Shown here: one piece after another, positions 11,160-22,133 of the stretch | Numbering within the stretch: the first letter of the stretch is position 1 | Layout of the letters: every line of letters begins with the position of its first letter | Assembly: GCA_015832175.1 (NCBI GenBank) | Contig: WJXW01000001.1 | Coordinates: forward strand, 2,356,001 to 2,420,000 | DNA length: 64,000 nucleotides | Direction of reading: 5' to 3' | Source: Paraphaeosphaeria minitans | Taxonomy: Eukaryota; Ascomycota; Dothideomycetes; Pleosporales; Didymosphaeriaceae | Program-made: the position numbers and the translations under genes | The notes under the pieces: model-generated | Databases searched by the model: none | Told to the model about the DNA's origin: nothing | The model's input: the letters and a program-made list of their open reading frames with translations, nothing else

Positions 11160-11942
11160 ATGCCGAAGCAAGTAGTCTTCCTGATGGCAGATTACGGCCA
11201 CGACCCAACGGAAACCGCAGTGCCTTACACCTCCTTTGCGGCCGCCGGGTGCACAATCACATTCGCGACCCAGCACGGCGCCACGCCCGCATGCGACACG
11301 CGCATGCTAACCGGCTGGACGCAGACCCTCCTCGGCGCCGACAAGAAGACCATCGCGCTGTACACCACGATGACCTCCGGCGCCGCATGGCAGCAACCCC
11401 GCGCTTGGACAGATCCGAATTTCACGCTGGAGGACTTCGATCTCGTGTTCCTACCAGGCGGCCACGACAAAGGCATCCGCCAGCTGCTCGACTGCCCGCA
11501 CGCACAGGCGCTGCTGGTGGCGTACTTCCCGCTGACGAAGCGGTCGGAGAGCGGCAGCGGCAGCGGCAGACCCAGATTCTGCGCCGCCATCTGCCACGGC
11601 GTGCAGATGCTGGCGCATTCGCGGTCGGCGGATGGTGCGAGCGTGTTGCGGGATGCGGAGACGACGACGCTGCCCGACTTCTTCGAGACGAGCGTGCATG
11701 GCGCGACCAGGCTGTTTTTGGGCGACTATTACAAGACGTATGGCGCGGGGACGCATAGTGTTGCGGCCGTGGTGAAGGCGAGTTTGGCCCAGGAGCGGAA
11801 GCAGTTCAAGAGCAGCATTGATGTGACGAGGCCGTTTGTTGTTGAGGACAAGACGTATCGGTATTTTAGCGGGCGATGGCCGGGCGATGCTACCCTGTTG
11901 GCTCAGAAGGTGGTCCAGGCCATGGCCATGAAATCGAATTAA
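11160..11942 (+). CDS. DJ-1/PfpI-family protein (class I glutamine amidotransferase-like)
   Basis: Single exon, 260 residues. The fold is recognised from the N-terminal strand QVVFLMADYGHDPTE, the FLPGGHDKG turn (about residues 98-106) and the nucleophile elbow AAICHGVQML with Cys145. This matches the DJ-1/PfpI/Hsp31 superfamily, whose members act as glyoxalases, deglycases, chaperones or proteases. Glu17 near the N terminus could be the acidic partner of the cysteine, as in DJ-1. Near residues 133-140 there is a Ser/Gly-rich insertion just before the nucleophile strand. No targeting signal. The product faces the minus-strand GT25 gene; the two stop codons are only about 55 nt apart, so their 3' UTRs probably overlap. 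The exact reaction is unknown. Confidence 0.88.
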   Translation: MPKQVVFLMADYGHDPTETAVPYTSFAAAGCTITFATQHGATPACDTRMLTGWTQTLLGADKKTIALYTTMTSGAAWQQPRAWTDPNFTLEDFDLVFLPGGHDKGIRQLLDCPHAQALLVAYFPLTKRSESGSGSGRPRFCAAICHGVQMLAHSRSADGASVLRDAETTTLPDFFETSVHGATRLFLGDYYKTYGAGTHSVAAVVKASLAQERKQFKSSIDVTRPFVVEDKTYRYFSGRWPGDATLLAQKVVQAMAMKSN

Positions 11943-11996
11943 TGTTTATGTATCTTTTGCGCTTGAAGAACGGATAGGTAGTAATGACGTTGAGGA

Positions 11997-13521
11997 TCAT
12001 GCGCTTTCCTCCGGGTACTGATCGAACCACTCCCGCTGGTCTCCCCCGACGCCCCTCCCCATGTTCAGTCTCACACTCCGTCTTATATGCTCACTGCGGC
12101 CATCCCGCCACCGGGAAAACAGACTAGGCTGCGTGGTAATGCACGTCAACTTCGCAGGGCTGTCTGGTGCGGCATCACACATATCTCTCAGCATGACGTC
12201 AAATCCCTCAGTGGCGTTTCTTTCCACAGCTTCGTACAAGATGCGACGCGCGCCGCGTTGAGAAACGGCGTAAGCAAAGCTGCACATAGGCTCGTAGGTG
12301 TGGTGGAATAGGCGAGTCTGATTTGGGTAGCTGTCGCTGTCGTAGTTGATGGTATCTTTGACTGCAACGAACGGGTCTGGGGTGAGGACGACTCGGCCTC
12401 TCGAGAGGTTGCGTGTCCGCTGCGTGGGCATTTGCATTTCGCAGTATCCAAGCCAGAGCACATCCCATTCATCGCCATAAGCAGATTTGGACGGCTGAAT
12501 CGTGGCTGGACGGCCTACAAACGGGATTTCGGTAACTTTGTTGCTCAGTAATGGGTCTGGGAATGACGGATCGGCATATATAGGCCTAAAACATCGTTAG
12601 TGGGACTACGAGCACATCGATGGGTGGAGGCTTGTACTTGGTAGAATTCGTCACAGCAAGCGGTTGCGTGAGCGTTCGTGTTGAAAGAGCAATGGCATGC
12701 ATTTGCTCTCTCAGTCGGATGTCCCAGTCAAGGTCGTCCTCGAGAATGATGGCAGAAAAAAGGCCTAGCTCTACGGTAGTGCGGACAGCATTGATGTGCG
12801 CTCTCCAGTTTTGCTTCAATTGGCCGCCCCCTCTCTCTTGGTCTTGACGACGAAGAAGTGTCTCGCCAATAGGCTAGGCTCGTGTCAGTATGTCATGTCA
12901 TGTCACAGCTAGGGTGCATAACTTACTTGATCATCTGGCAAACCGCTAACCCAGTCAACGTTCATCTGGCTTAATGAAGAAGCAAGAACCATGGTATCTC
13001 TGCGGTCCCCATTTTGCGGCAAATTGACCACAAATAACTTTCCAAACTGCGATCATCAGCCACATTGCTCAAGCTAGAACTGAATTCTCGTGCTTGTCAA
13101 GTGTGTGACTTACCCCCATCGTCCGATTCTCCAGAGCAACGGCAAGATCCTTGACCTTCAAGCCATCCGGTACAACCTCCTCTTTTCGCCTGAGATCTCC
13201 ATCATTGGCGCGTACGCTGGTGTCTAATCATGGTTTAGTGTCAGTGCAATCCTCGCGAGCTTTTTTTCCCCACGCGTCCAGCTGGCCCTCACATAGGTAG
13301 TCGCAACAGATTGAGTAGAGCTCCATCGCGGAAGGGGTATTACGGCCTCACTTACTCAGCGGTTTGATCTTCCCCAGCGCATTATATCCACCACCTGTAT
13401 CGTAGGGATGTCCAAAAACCGTCTCGTCTAGCCCGTTCCTAAACCCCAAAGTCGCGAACAGGAACCCCAAAAGAACGGAAATAGGAACGACGATGAGAAG
13501 ACGCCTGAGTAGCGGTGTCAT
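11997..13521 (-). CDS. Glycosyltransferase family 25-like type II membrane protein
   Basis: Five exons on the minus strand: 13521-13356, 13223-13114, 13046-12927, 12873-12638 and 12585-11997, all GT-AG with matching phases, giving 406 residues. A single transmembrane anchor lies at residues 7-27, as in Golgi type II glycosyltransferases. The GT25 (LPS/procollagen galactosyltransferase-like) core shows LFVVNLPQNGDRRDTM, the acidic metal and sugar-nucleotide motif ILEDDLDWD, and YGDEWDVLWLGYCEM. The family transfers galactose or related sugars; in fungi the acceptor is not established. Its stop is about 55 nt from that of the DJ-1-like gene. The start at 13521 was chosen because it opens directly into a basic residue plus hydrophobic anchor; the longer upstream reading frame looks non-coding. 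Confidence 0.87.
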
Positions 13522-15324
13522 CGTATCAAACAGGGACAGGCACGGGTTGCAATACGGGCGGAGATGGGGAACGCATACTGTCACGTCCGGAGGGTTGTGC
13601 ATGGCGGCTAGGGACGAGCCGGACCATGGCCCGCGCGCGATGACGAGCATTGGCAGCATGAGTAGCGCGTGGTAGCGCGGATTTGTGTTCCCTGTTTCCA
13701 GCGGGAACGTCGCCAAGATCATCGACATCTCGATATGATAGCAACCCAGCATCCACAATGCAATACTCGAGACGTTGGCTTCCAACCTCGGGAAGTTGCT
13801 TGTACAGACGCATGGATGTTCTCCGGGCCATTGACGTGCTCAAGCAGCATCTGCTGTGAAGAAGGCTGCTTCTGAGCGCGGTCTTACACTACACGGCATG
13901 ATCTATGACCTCGGAAAAGGATAGCTACGTGTGCTCGAGGGGACTGGCTCCAAGAAGGGAACCGGCCTCTGGAGCCCCAATTGGGTCACGACGAAAGACA
14001 GCGTCTGGTTACATGTATTTTAGCGTGGTGTTCCGGGCTGATCGTTCACAAGGCGGTCTTGTCGCTCAACGGCCACACCAAGACGATTCGCGAACGCAGC
14101 CGTCGCCATGGTTTACAACGACATATAGCGTGCTCACTAATCTGTTATTTTGATTACCATTCCCACGGTTCTGTAAGCCGGTTTTGCTGATCGCAAGCGC
14201 GGACTTGGCGCATGAACGACACTCACCACCATACGTAGGGGCAACGGATACGGCCGACAACACCCTTTGCCATCATAGCTACTGTCTCAGTCTATAGAGT
14301 GGGTATACTATCCCTGGTTAGGACTTGGTTGGCAGGTACCGCAGAGTCTCGTCACGATTAATACCTATAATAATGAGGTAAGAACATTTTGTAGCTTCTG
14401 TCTTTTTTTTTGGACAACTCACTCTTACCTACACCGTGAGCAAAGTCAAAGCATTACCTACTCAGGAAGCAGTCTAGCTTACAACCCCACCACGCTGATC
14501 TCTTCCCATTTTTAGCCCTCCCTCCCGGCATACGTTTCCGACTCTACCTGTCATCTTTCAGCCGCAACCCTCCCACGTGCCCCATCCGCACACCATCTCT
14601 CCCGCTCCTTCACCGTTCCCATAGTCCACTCCCCTGGCTGACCTCCCATAATACCACCACCCTCCGGTAGGTAGCTGAGCTCAGCCAACCTCGTCCAAAG
14701 CAGTCTAGACACCAAAGCAGCCTCCTCGCTATTGCGAGGATATACTAATCCAGGGCGTTGGACTCCAACATCTGTCATAAGCTCCCCGTCCCAGTGCCAC
14801 ATGCGTAAGCGTTGGCGCCGGTGCTGGTCTGCTTGGGGCACCAACTGGTGCTTGCAGTACCTATTCATGTACCTAGCAGGGCACCATCGGGCGTACGAGG
14901 GGCGCCGCTGCGCCGTGCGCAGCGTGGCATGGATGGCCGGGTGGCCCTGGCTAGATTGGGGTCGGATGGATACCTATCCATCTGCGAGCCACGACACACC
15001 ATCAGCACACGAGGCACAGCACTCTTGTGCAAGGATGGTGGGGGGGGGGGGGGGGGGGGGGGAAGGACAGCCTGGCTGGTATCCGCGGCGGAGTCTAGGA
15101 TGATAAAATGGTGGAGGACGGTCGGCATTTGGGTCCATGTGTCGCTGTTGTCGCTCTTTGCCAACTTCGCATTGGATTGATCGACATTTGGAAAGCTTTA
15201 CCTACATGGAACATCTTTCCTCCGTGGATTGAACATCACACCCACTCGCTACAGTTGTTTTCCCTCGCAAAGCTGCATTTTTCTTGCTCGATAAGTCGTC
15301 GCCGTTGTTGCCTTGCATCCGATC
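13522..15324. other. Intergenic: GT25 promoter and spacer with a G23 homopolymer
   Basis: No gene is firmly supported. A minus-strand ORF at 14551-14868 has coding-like composition near its end (a stretch with YPRNSEEAALVSRLLW), but no family, start context or splice partner was found. The spacer contains the G23 run and several TAGGTAG/TACCTAC words. Confidence 0.45.
15040..15062. repeat. G23 homopolymer
   Basis: Twenty-three consecutive G residues on the plus strand, about 260 bp upstream of the MACPF-like gene. Confidence 0.9.
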
Positions 15325-17820
15325 ATGTCGCTCTCGGCGCCCTACTCCAATGCCATGCGGACCGGGCAGGGCTTCAATACATACACCCAAGAGATCCGCC
15401 TCGAAAACGCAGTCATCGTGGGAAAATTCGATCCTAATAAGAAGAAAGCCAGCAGTGACGTCCCAGTTCCTTCGGATGGAGCCGTACCTTCACCACCCCC
15501 AGTAACCCAAGAGGCTTCCGTAACCGCACATCCACTCAGTGAAGCTCCCGCCGTGGCGATCAACGGAGTCCAGCAGCCAGAACCACGCGAGATATCCAGA
15601 GCCGTGACGCCTTCTCCACCACCCACGCCTGGCTCAGGTAGCGCGTTGGACGTGGTGACCGCCCCGACACGAGAGCTACCGTTTGAAATTCCAGTCGGAC
15701 CAGCACCGAAGACAAGCCAGAGCGTTACCTACTCCACCCGCGCGATCGAGAATGTCAGCGACATCATGGACGCGTTGAACATTTCGACGTCGATGAGCAT
15801 CAAGTACGGCACCATCCGCGGCAACGGCAACGCTTCCTTCGTCAACGAGAACAAGGTCCTCGACAGCGAGCTCAACTACGTCGTCAGCGTGATGGTAAAC
15901 AATGATGCGCAGTCGCCAATAGAGGATATGGAGTTCCAGGACATACCCGGGCTGCCGTTGGATCGTTTTACCGAAGTGTATGGCGATTCGTTCATATCGG
16001 GATTCACCGAAGGCGGGGAGTTCAACGCCGTCATCTCCATCAAGTTGAACGACCAGAGCAAGCACCGCTCGGTCAAGCAGGCCGTCGATGTGCAGCTTGC
16101 TGTCGGGCCTCCTTCGCTCGAGCTCGGCGCCAGCGAAGCCATCGCAAAGGAACACAGCGAGGCACTGAAGAACACGGAGATATCTATATCCGTCAATTGG
16201 GTCGGCGGCGGAGAGATCAAGAAGCCCACGGTGCCCTGGACCATCCAGAGCGTTGTGGCGGTTGCGAACGCTTTCCCCTCCCTGGTCGCGCGCTCGAGTG
16301 CCCGCACGCAAGCCATACTCACGCGCTATACCTCCCTGAGATCATTCCAGACTTGGAAGTGGACCAGATTGCTTGAAGAGAGGAAGATCTGGGACAGTGA
16401 TTCCAGGAACCAGAAGGGTGGTGAAAACAACAAGAGTGGGAAGGAGTTGTATGAGGAGCCGGTCATCATCCTGAACTATGTGCCGTGTGTGCTGTATACG
16501 GTAGAGTTGTTCGATGCGCTCATCATGTATAAGAAGTTGTGGAAGAGGATCGGAGAGATGCTGCAGAATCCGTCACAGTACAAGATAAAAAAGGCGCCGA
16601 AGACGCTCAGGAGAATCACGTCTAGAGCAGAGTAAGTCTACCCTCGGTGAAGCTCCGGTGCTCGAGCTGACATGGGCTACCGTAGTCTGAAAGCGCCGGC
16701 CAAGGACCTCTCGCCCCTTTTGACGAGGGATGCATCAAAGCAGGCCCTTGGCATCAGTCCTGTGGCTAGCGATGACTCGCCCTGCCAGAACAAGACCCAG
16801 GATGCGCTAGGTATGGAGCGGGCCTTCACCTTTGCCGTCGAGGAGGGCCATACGGGATGGAATCTGCTGGAGAGCAATGCGCGTCAAGATCCCATTCCAC
16901 CCGAGCCTCTTGCGCTGAACGAAGCTCGGCTGCAGTGCCGAGAAGCCATGACGCTGATCACGGAGGAAGCGTCGCGGCTGGTGGACCATCCTCATCTAGC
17001 CTATGCGCAGTACGACTCCAAGACGAAGTCAACCCGGATGAAACGCCCCAATTACGCTTACCCGGAGGTTTTGAAGGAGCGCCTTCCCATCCCCATCCAC
17101 AACAGCATCGTCTCTGACCTGTCCAATGATGGAGCCTACCTCAAAACCGCCGCCTTCATCAGCGAAGACAACATCTGGTTCGAGCCTGACATGGTGGGCG
17201 ATCCAAAGGCCGGTCCGGACGATTTCCGCCGGAAATACGGGATGGGTGGAAAATACGAAGACTTCTCTTCTCTGGAGCTTACCGAGCCGCATGGTTCACG
17301 AGGTGCGAACCCGCTTCGGCGGATCGCGCTCCACCGGTTCAGTCTCTCGTCGGTCAAGAGCTGGGTATCGACGGCAGCCCTCAAGCAAGCCGAGAACGGC
17401 ATCGGCGCTATTGGCCTTGCTCGCGTTCACGACAACCCCAGCGAGGCTGGACACGACGGGTGCAACCACCATCTCGGCCACTTGCACTCCTCGGACGACG
17501 CATCAGACTTCAAGGCGCTCGACATGGGCGGGGTGGACATTACGAAAATTGAGATCGCGTACGTGCCGGGGTCAGGGTACATCGCGGGGCTGACCTTGTT
17601 CGACCAGATGGACGGGCAGCAGACGGAGCGACTGAGGTGGAAGCAGTGGGAGGGCAAGGAGCCGCAGGGCCTGGTCCATGTAATCAACGAGCCACCGAAC
17701 CGCGGGGATGGGACGGTGTGGGAGTTTGTAGGACTGGCGGGCTCGTGGATCGATACGCTCGGGAACGGCCATGTCCTGGCTAGGGTGTCGGGCATCTGGA
17801 AGAAGGTCGGCGAAGCGTGA
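15325..17820 (+). CDS. MACPF-like protein with a C-terminal beta-rich domain
   Basis: Two exons, 15325-16631 and 16686-17820 (intron 16632-16685, GTAAGT donor), give 813 residues. Residues 1-130 are Pro/Ser-rich and probably disordered. From about 135 comes a domain whose YGDSFISGFTEGGEF stretch (Tyr219) matches the topology of the MACPF/CDC signature (Y-G-x-x-F/Y … GG). The preceding amphipathic strands (TSMSIKYGTIRGNGNASF) fit the same fold. MACPF proteins oligomerise and perforate membranes. The second half ends in a region with repeating strands (IEIAYVPGSGYIAGLTLF) that may be a lectin-like beta domain. No signal peptide is seen, so action inside the cell or unconventional release is possible. 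The membrane activity is an inference from fold only and has not been shown here. Confidence 0.75.
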
Positions 17821-17886
17821 CGGTGTGATGGTGTGATGGTGGTGCAGTGTGAGGGTGCGATTGTGGTGTAGAGATGGTGCCATCAT

Positions 17887-18026
17887 GGTGTAGAGTGAGG
17901 GTGTAGAGTGAGGGTGTAGAGTGAGTCACCCTCGTGGTGTAGAGAAGGTGCAATCATAGCGTAGAGAAGGTGCAACCATAGCGTAGAGAAGGTGCAATCA
18001 TAGCGTAGAGAAGGTGCAACCATGGT
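17887..18026. repeat. 13-bp and 22-bp tandem repeats downstream of the MACPF-like gene
   Basis: Three copies of a 13-bp unit (TGTAGAGTGAGGG-like, about 17889-17925) lead into four tandem 22-bp units at 17939-18026. The 22-bp units alternate between AATCAT and AACCAT variants, indicating a 44-bp higher-order unit. Confidence 0.85.
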
Positions 18027-18214
18027 GTCTTGTTCTGGAGTTTGTACAAGTGTCGCAGTATAGTAAACTAGGGTAATACACGCGGGCAGTTGCCGTGGTT
18101 GTAGATAGTCCAGCAGAGGTGCATCGACTTGGTCGGTTGATAGGTATGGTGGATATGGGGAGGCAACGCTTCTCGCTACCAAGTGAATGACGCACACCAC
18201 CCCGCACGCTCCTA

Positions 18215-18520
18215 TGTTAGGTAGATACCGTACCAGCGTAGCTACCTACTCTTAGCTACCAGCATAGCGACCACCATAGCTACCTACTTAGCTACCAGCA
18301 TAGCGACCACCATAGCTACCTACTTAGCTACCAGCATAGCGACCCACATAGCTACCAGCATAGCACCTGCAGAGCTACCTGCAGAGCTACCTGCAGAGCT
18401 ACCTGCATAGCTACCAGCATAGCTACCAACATAGCTACCAACATAACCACCTACCTAGCTACCGACCTAGCTACCTACCCACCCACCCATCCACCCATCC
18501 ACCTACCTACCTACCTACGC
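18215..18520. repeat. AGCTACC/CTACCTAC repeat field
   Basis: A 36-bp unit (TAGCTACCAGCATAGCGACC…) is repeated head-to-tail about 2.5 times from about 18255. Four copies of a 12-bp GAGCTACCTGCA unit (about 18368-18410) follow, then degenerate CTACC and CCACC tetranucleotide runs to about 18520. Confidence 0.8.
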
Positions 18521-19075
18521 GGCGCATATCCTGCTGCCACGCGAGTCCATTCGGTGACCCACGCAAAGCTTGTCGTCGACGCCCGCCTTCCAAGTTTCCT
18601 CGTTCGTAACGGAGGCAGCTCGACGGCGCGCAACCCGCGATTAGCGACGCACCCGCGCGACGCACCCGCCCACCGAACCCGCCCACCGAACCCGAACACC
18701 TAGGCGCGCAAACAAGCAAGCAAGCAGCCCCGCGGCGGCAGGGACTGGTGACTCGGATTCGCAGGGTGGTTTAGGCGCGGCGGCCGGCCCGCAGTCTAGA
18801 GTCTAGACGCGCCAGACCGAGCGACCGAACGGCCTAGAGAGGGAGCGAGAAGAGGGGGACGAACTGCACGACCCAGGGCAGAGGTGCTGAGGAGGCGGCG
18901 TCCCAGGTGGACAAGTAGGTAGACTATCTACGGACCTTGGGAAGAAACCGACGAGGAACCATGTCAGTAAAGTGAGTGCCCTGTTTTTTATTTCCTTCCT
19001 TCTTTTCCTTCTGTCTTGTTTCTTCCTTTGCCTTTTTGTCTCCCCTCGATCCCCGCGGTGCTGCAGCGCCTCGCC

Positions 19076-19170
19076 CACCCTACCCTACCCTACCCTACCC
19101 TACCCTCGCCGGCCACGAACCACACCCCCCAGCTCTGCCCGCTGGAGTTGGACCGCACCGCACCGCACCG
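19076..19170. repeat. TACCC and CCGCA microsatellites
   Basis: About six TACCC units (19076-19107) and four CCGCA-type units (about 19153-19170) in the leader or first intron of the WBP2-like gene. The pentamer differs from the TTAGGG telomere repeat. Confidence 0.8.
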
Positions 19171-19236
19171 CCCATCTTGCGCCCGCGCCCCCGCCCGCGC
19201 CCATGGCCGCAGCGCGCAGGCACAGCCCAAGCCACC

Positions 19237-20114
19237 ATGGGATCCTACAAGCACAAGAAGAAGCCGTCTAACCGCAAGAACAGCTGGGTCATGCTCGCCG
19301 AGGGCAGCGGGTACACGCCACTCCCCGGTGAGACGACGCTGTACCAGAGCCCGCCGCGCACCACGCTCAGCCTGCAGAGCCCCAGCCGGAATGCGCCCGC
19401 CGAGGCGTACAGTCTGCAGTGCAAGTCGGGCGTCATCTATCTTACGAATCGGAGGGTACGTTCGCGTGTCTCGCGTCCCCGAGGACTTTTGTACCTAACG
19501 ACCGACAGATAATCTATCTCCCCGTCTCCCCAACCCCCGCCTTCACCTCCTTCGCCGTCCCCATCCTCAACGTCTCCGACTCCCGCGTCACAGCTCCCTG
19601 GTTCGGTGCGAACAAATGGGAAGCCGCCATCACCCCCGTCTACAACGGCGGCATCCCGCCCTCGCACTCGGCCCTCGAACTCACAATGGAATTCAAGGAG
19701 GGCGGCGCCTTTGACTTCGCCACCACCTTTGAGCGGCTCCGCGAGCGCCTGCGCCACGCCGTCGATGTCGCTGCGTCTGTGGGATCCGCAGGGGATGGTG
19801 TGGAAGGAGACGCCAGGGGCGGAGGCGCCCTGGCCGCCGTTGATCTCGCCAACATGCATTTGGAGGATTTGCCGGCGTACGAGGAGAGCGGTGCGAGCGT
19901 GAGGGTGCCGGACAACTTGCCGAGTCCGCCGTTGGGAAGGGGCAGCGTGGGGACACAAGGCACGGATAGCACGGCCAACACGAGTAGTCCGATGGGCAGC
20001 CCGAGGCTCGAGGGTTTCCAGGGACCACCGTCAGAGCCGCCGCCGGGATATGAGGAGGTGCAGAGGGGGAGCGTGGCGGACGAGTTGGAGAGGCGGCTGA
20101 GGGGGAGCGTGTAA
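19237..20114 (+). CDS. WBP2/GRAM-like protein (UPF0664 family)
   Basis: Exons 19237-19455 and 19509-20114 give 274 residues. The GRAM-like core starts at NSWVMLAEGSG and continues with LPGETTLY, SPPRTTLSL, GVIYLTNRRIIYLPVSP and WFGANKW, matching fungal relatives of WW-domain-binding protein 2. The tail is Gly/Pro-rich and contains PPGY, a PPxY motif that would dock a WW domain such as that of Rsp5-type ubiquitin ligases. The role in fungi is unknown; animal WBP2 is a transcription cofactor. The start at 19237 has an ideal context (GCCACCATGG). An alternative is a micro-exon ATGTCA at 18961-18966 joined to 19279, giving MSNSWVML, which resembles other fungal members better but needs a 312-nt intron. 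Confidence 0.85.
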
Positions 20115-20901
20115 AGACTAGACCTGAGCGTTCGCCTGGGCCAGAGGGTTCTGATTGAGCGTCACGTTTCCGTATGGGCCGAGCTTTGGATTCCTTACAT
20201 GTTGGATGTAGACACGATATACGATGGCAGGGTAGTGCATGGACACACCTGCTGCATTCCAGTGCAGCCGAGAATGAAGTCATGATGAAACCTTCCTACG
20301 AGCACCCTACCTTATCCTATTCTAGCTCTCATGAAGATCGGCGATACAGCATCGCATCCAGATGCTAACCTCGTATAGGAGCCTGAGTTGCTCCAGGACG
20401 AAGTATTGGTTATCTGATTGATAAAGGCCGTGGCACATATCCAGTCTTCACATTCCCATTAGAGCGTGGCATTGTCGTGTGGTGGAGGCAGCCCAAGATG
20501 ATCACTAAACTCAATCTACCCCTCATACCTTATCCCAGCAACCTGCAATATGCGCATCTCCAATGGCGTAAGATAAAGCAGCGCCGCCTTGTACAGCCCA
20601 CTCTTAGACGAAAGATCCAACTCGCTTACGTCAGCTGTTCGATGGGCGCCGAGCTCATGTGCACGCCGCTTCTTAGCGATTGGAAATACGAGTTGCGTGA
20701 AACTGTGTTCGACGGACACACGGTGGTACGTGATGGAAGATGTCATGTCGAAGTGGAAGGAAGAAGCTCTTATTCAGGCATTAGACACGCAAATGCTGGG
20801 GTATATCGCGATCAAATGTATCAACATCCAGCCACCACCAGCAGCCACTATCCCCACTCTCGCTCTCAGCATCCAAACATCATATCTGGGTACCATCCAC
20901 C
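20115..20901. other. Intergenic: no supported gene
   Basis: 3' flanks of two convergent genes. ORFs at 20477-21034 and 20589-21071 overlap the minus-strand secreted-protein gene and are shadows. Confidence 0.55.
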
Positions 20902-21756
20902 TCACAGAGCAATCGCCAGGACCATCGCAAGAAGCCCCAACCAGCCAGACCCTTGGAGTAACGCGCTGTACGCCCCGCTTTCCCTGCCCGGCCCCGAACT
21001 CGACGCCTGCTTTAAGCCAGGAAACTCGCTGTAAAAGTCCGCCCAGTACGCCTCGGTGTGGTTTCTCATGAGATCCGGCTTCGGCCCGCTCGACTTCCAC
21101 GTCACGGTCAGGTTATTCGGTCGCGCGGGGTGCACGGTGAAGGGCTCGGTTGCGAAGTACCAATCGCCGTCGCCGTTGACGGTGGCTACGCGTTCCGGGG
21201 TGCCGTCCTCGGAAGTGTCGTAGGAGTCGCTTCCGGGGTATCTGCATCCCAGGGGTTAGCTGTGCGTCCTGGTGCGATCATGTATATAGGTAGAGGGGAC
21301 GTACAGCTCAAACCAACACAGGTCCCCGGTCGTCTTGTTGTTCGCGAAGAAGTCCCCTTGGAACCATATTGGATTGCGTCCCGGGTTGAACCCGTTGCCG
21401 AACATGTCCGCCGCGCCGCTGTAGAGCGGCATCTGCTCCCACGTCTTGTCAGGCGCGAGATGGCCTAGAGTCGAGTTGAAGTCGCTGTTCAGGGGCTTGA
21501 TCGTTGAGCCTGCTTCCGTGGACCCAGTGCACCGATACACCAGGAACGACATGAGTCTTCCGGGCGTACTCCAACCCCCAAACATGTTATCCCCGGCCGA
21601 GAAGTTCATCGTAGGCGTGGCTTTGCCAGAGGTGTAGTCTGAGATGGATCCGTTGAGCGGCGGCGGGAACGTAAACTGGGCGTTGATGCATGGCGGCAAT
21701 GCAAGAAAAAATATAATGAGCCTCGCGATAGGTGCTGGGGACGAGTGGAAGCGCAT
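20902..21756 (-). CDS. Secreted, probably GPI-anchored hypothetical protein
   Basis: Exons 21756-21305 and 21241-20902 (minus strand) give 263 residues. A signal peptide occupies about residues 1-26 (ARLIIFFLALPPCINA, cut before QFTFPPP). The mature part has several N-glycosylation sequons (NGS, NFS, NST, NKT, NLT) and few cysteines. The C terminus is Ser/Gly-rich (SSSGPGRESGAYS) and then hydrophobic (GWLGLLAMVLAIAL), the standard layout for GPI attachment. The protein is therefore predicted on the plasma membrane or cell wall. I do not recognise a catalytic family. It is divergently transcribed from the OPT transporter across a 377-bp spacer. Confidence 0.85.
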
Positions 21757-22133
21757 TGTGACGGCTTCGTCGTCGTGTGTATTGTTGTGGAGGTGTAGGG
21801 ATCGTCCGGAGTTGTCCTAAATCGCTACTCTAGAGTCTACATGCGGTGGCGCTAATGTTGGATACCAAGCCCATGGTACTTGGCTTTGTCTATTTCAGTG
21901 TCCTTGGATTCCATATATCCTTCACACCCTGTAGACGTGTATCAGAAGACTGTGGTACTCCGCTCTAATGTGTTCGCACCATAACGCGTCACTAGCCTCC
22001 GAAATGCGGATCAGAATCAGGATCTTCGGCGCCTAGCGTGCCGGCGTTCCGTCACACTTTACAAAAGCCAAGCGTCGAGCTACAATCTTATCAAACACTC
22101 TCATCTTATCTGATTGAGTGTCGTCTGGGAGCC
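21757..22133. promoter_or_regulatory. Bidirectional promoter between GPI-protein and OPT genes
   Basis: A 377-bp head-to-head spacer. Two TTATC (GATAA on the other strand) words at 22088-22092 and 22106-22110 lie 24-46 nt before the OPT start, a possible site for GATA nitrogen regulators. A palindromic CTACTCTAGAGTCTAC lies at 21825-21840. Confidence 0.4.

Larger units (their letters stand above)
17821..19236. other. Repeat-rich intergenic region and WBP2-like 5' leader
   Basis: Contains the 13-bp and 22-bp repeats (17887-18026), the CTACC-rich field (18215-18520), a palindromic GTCTAGAGTCTAGAC (18794-18808) and TACCC and CCGCA microsatellites (19076-19170). No gene is supported apart from the possible upstream micro-exon of the next gene at 18961. 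Confidence 0.6.

Noticed and set aside
17821..18520. CRISPR-like array
   Set aside because: Units are head-to-tail without unique spacers, and the genome is fungal.
19076..19107. TACCC run as an internal telomere tract
   Set aside because: The unit is a pentamer, not the TTAGGG/CCCTAA hexamer of filamentous ascomycetes, and the flanks are genic.
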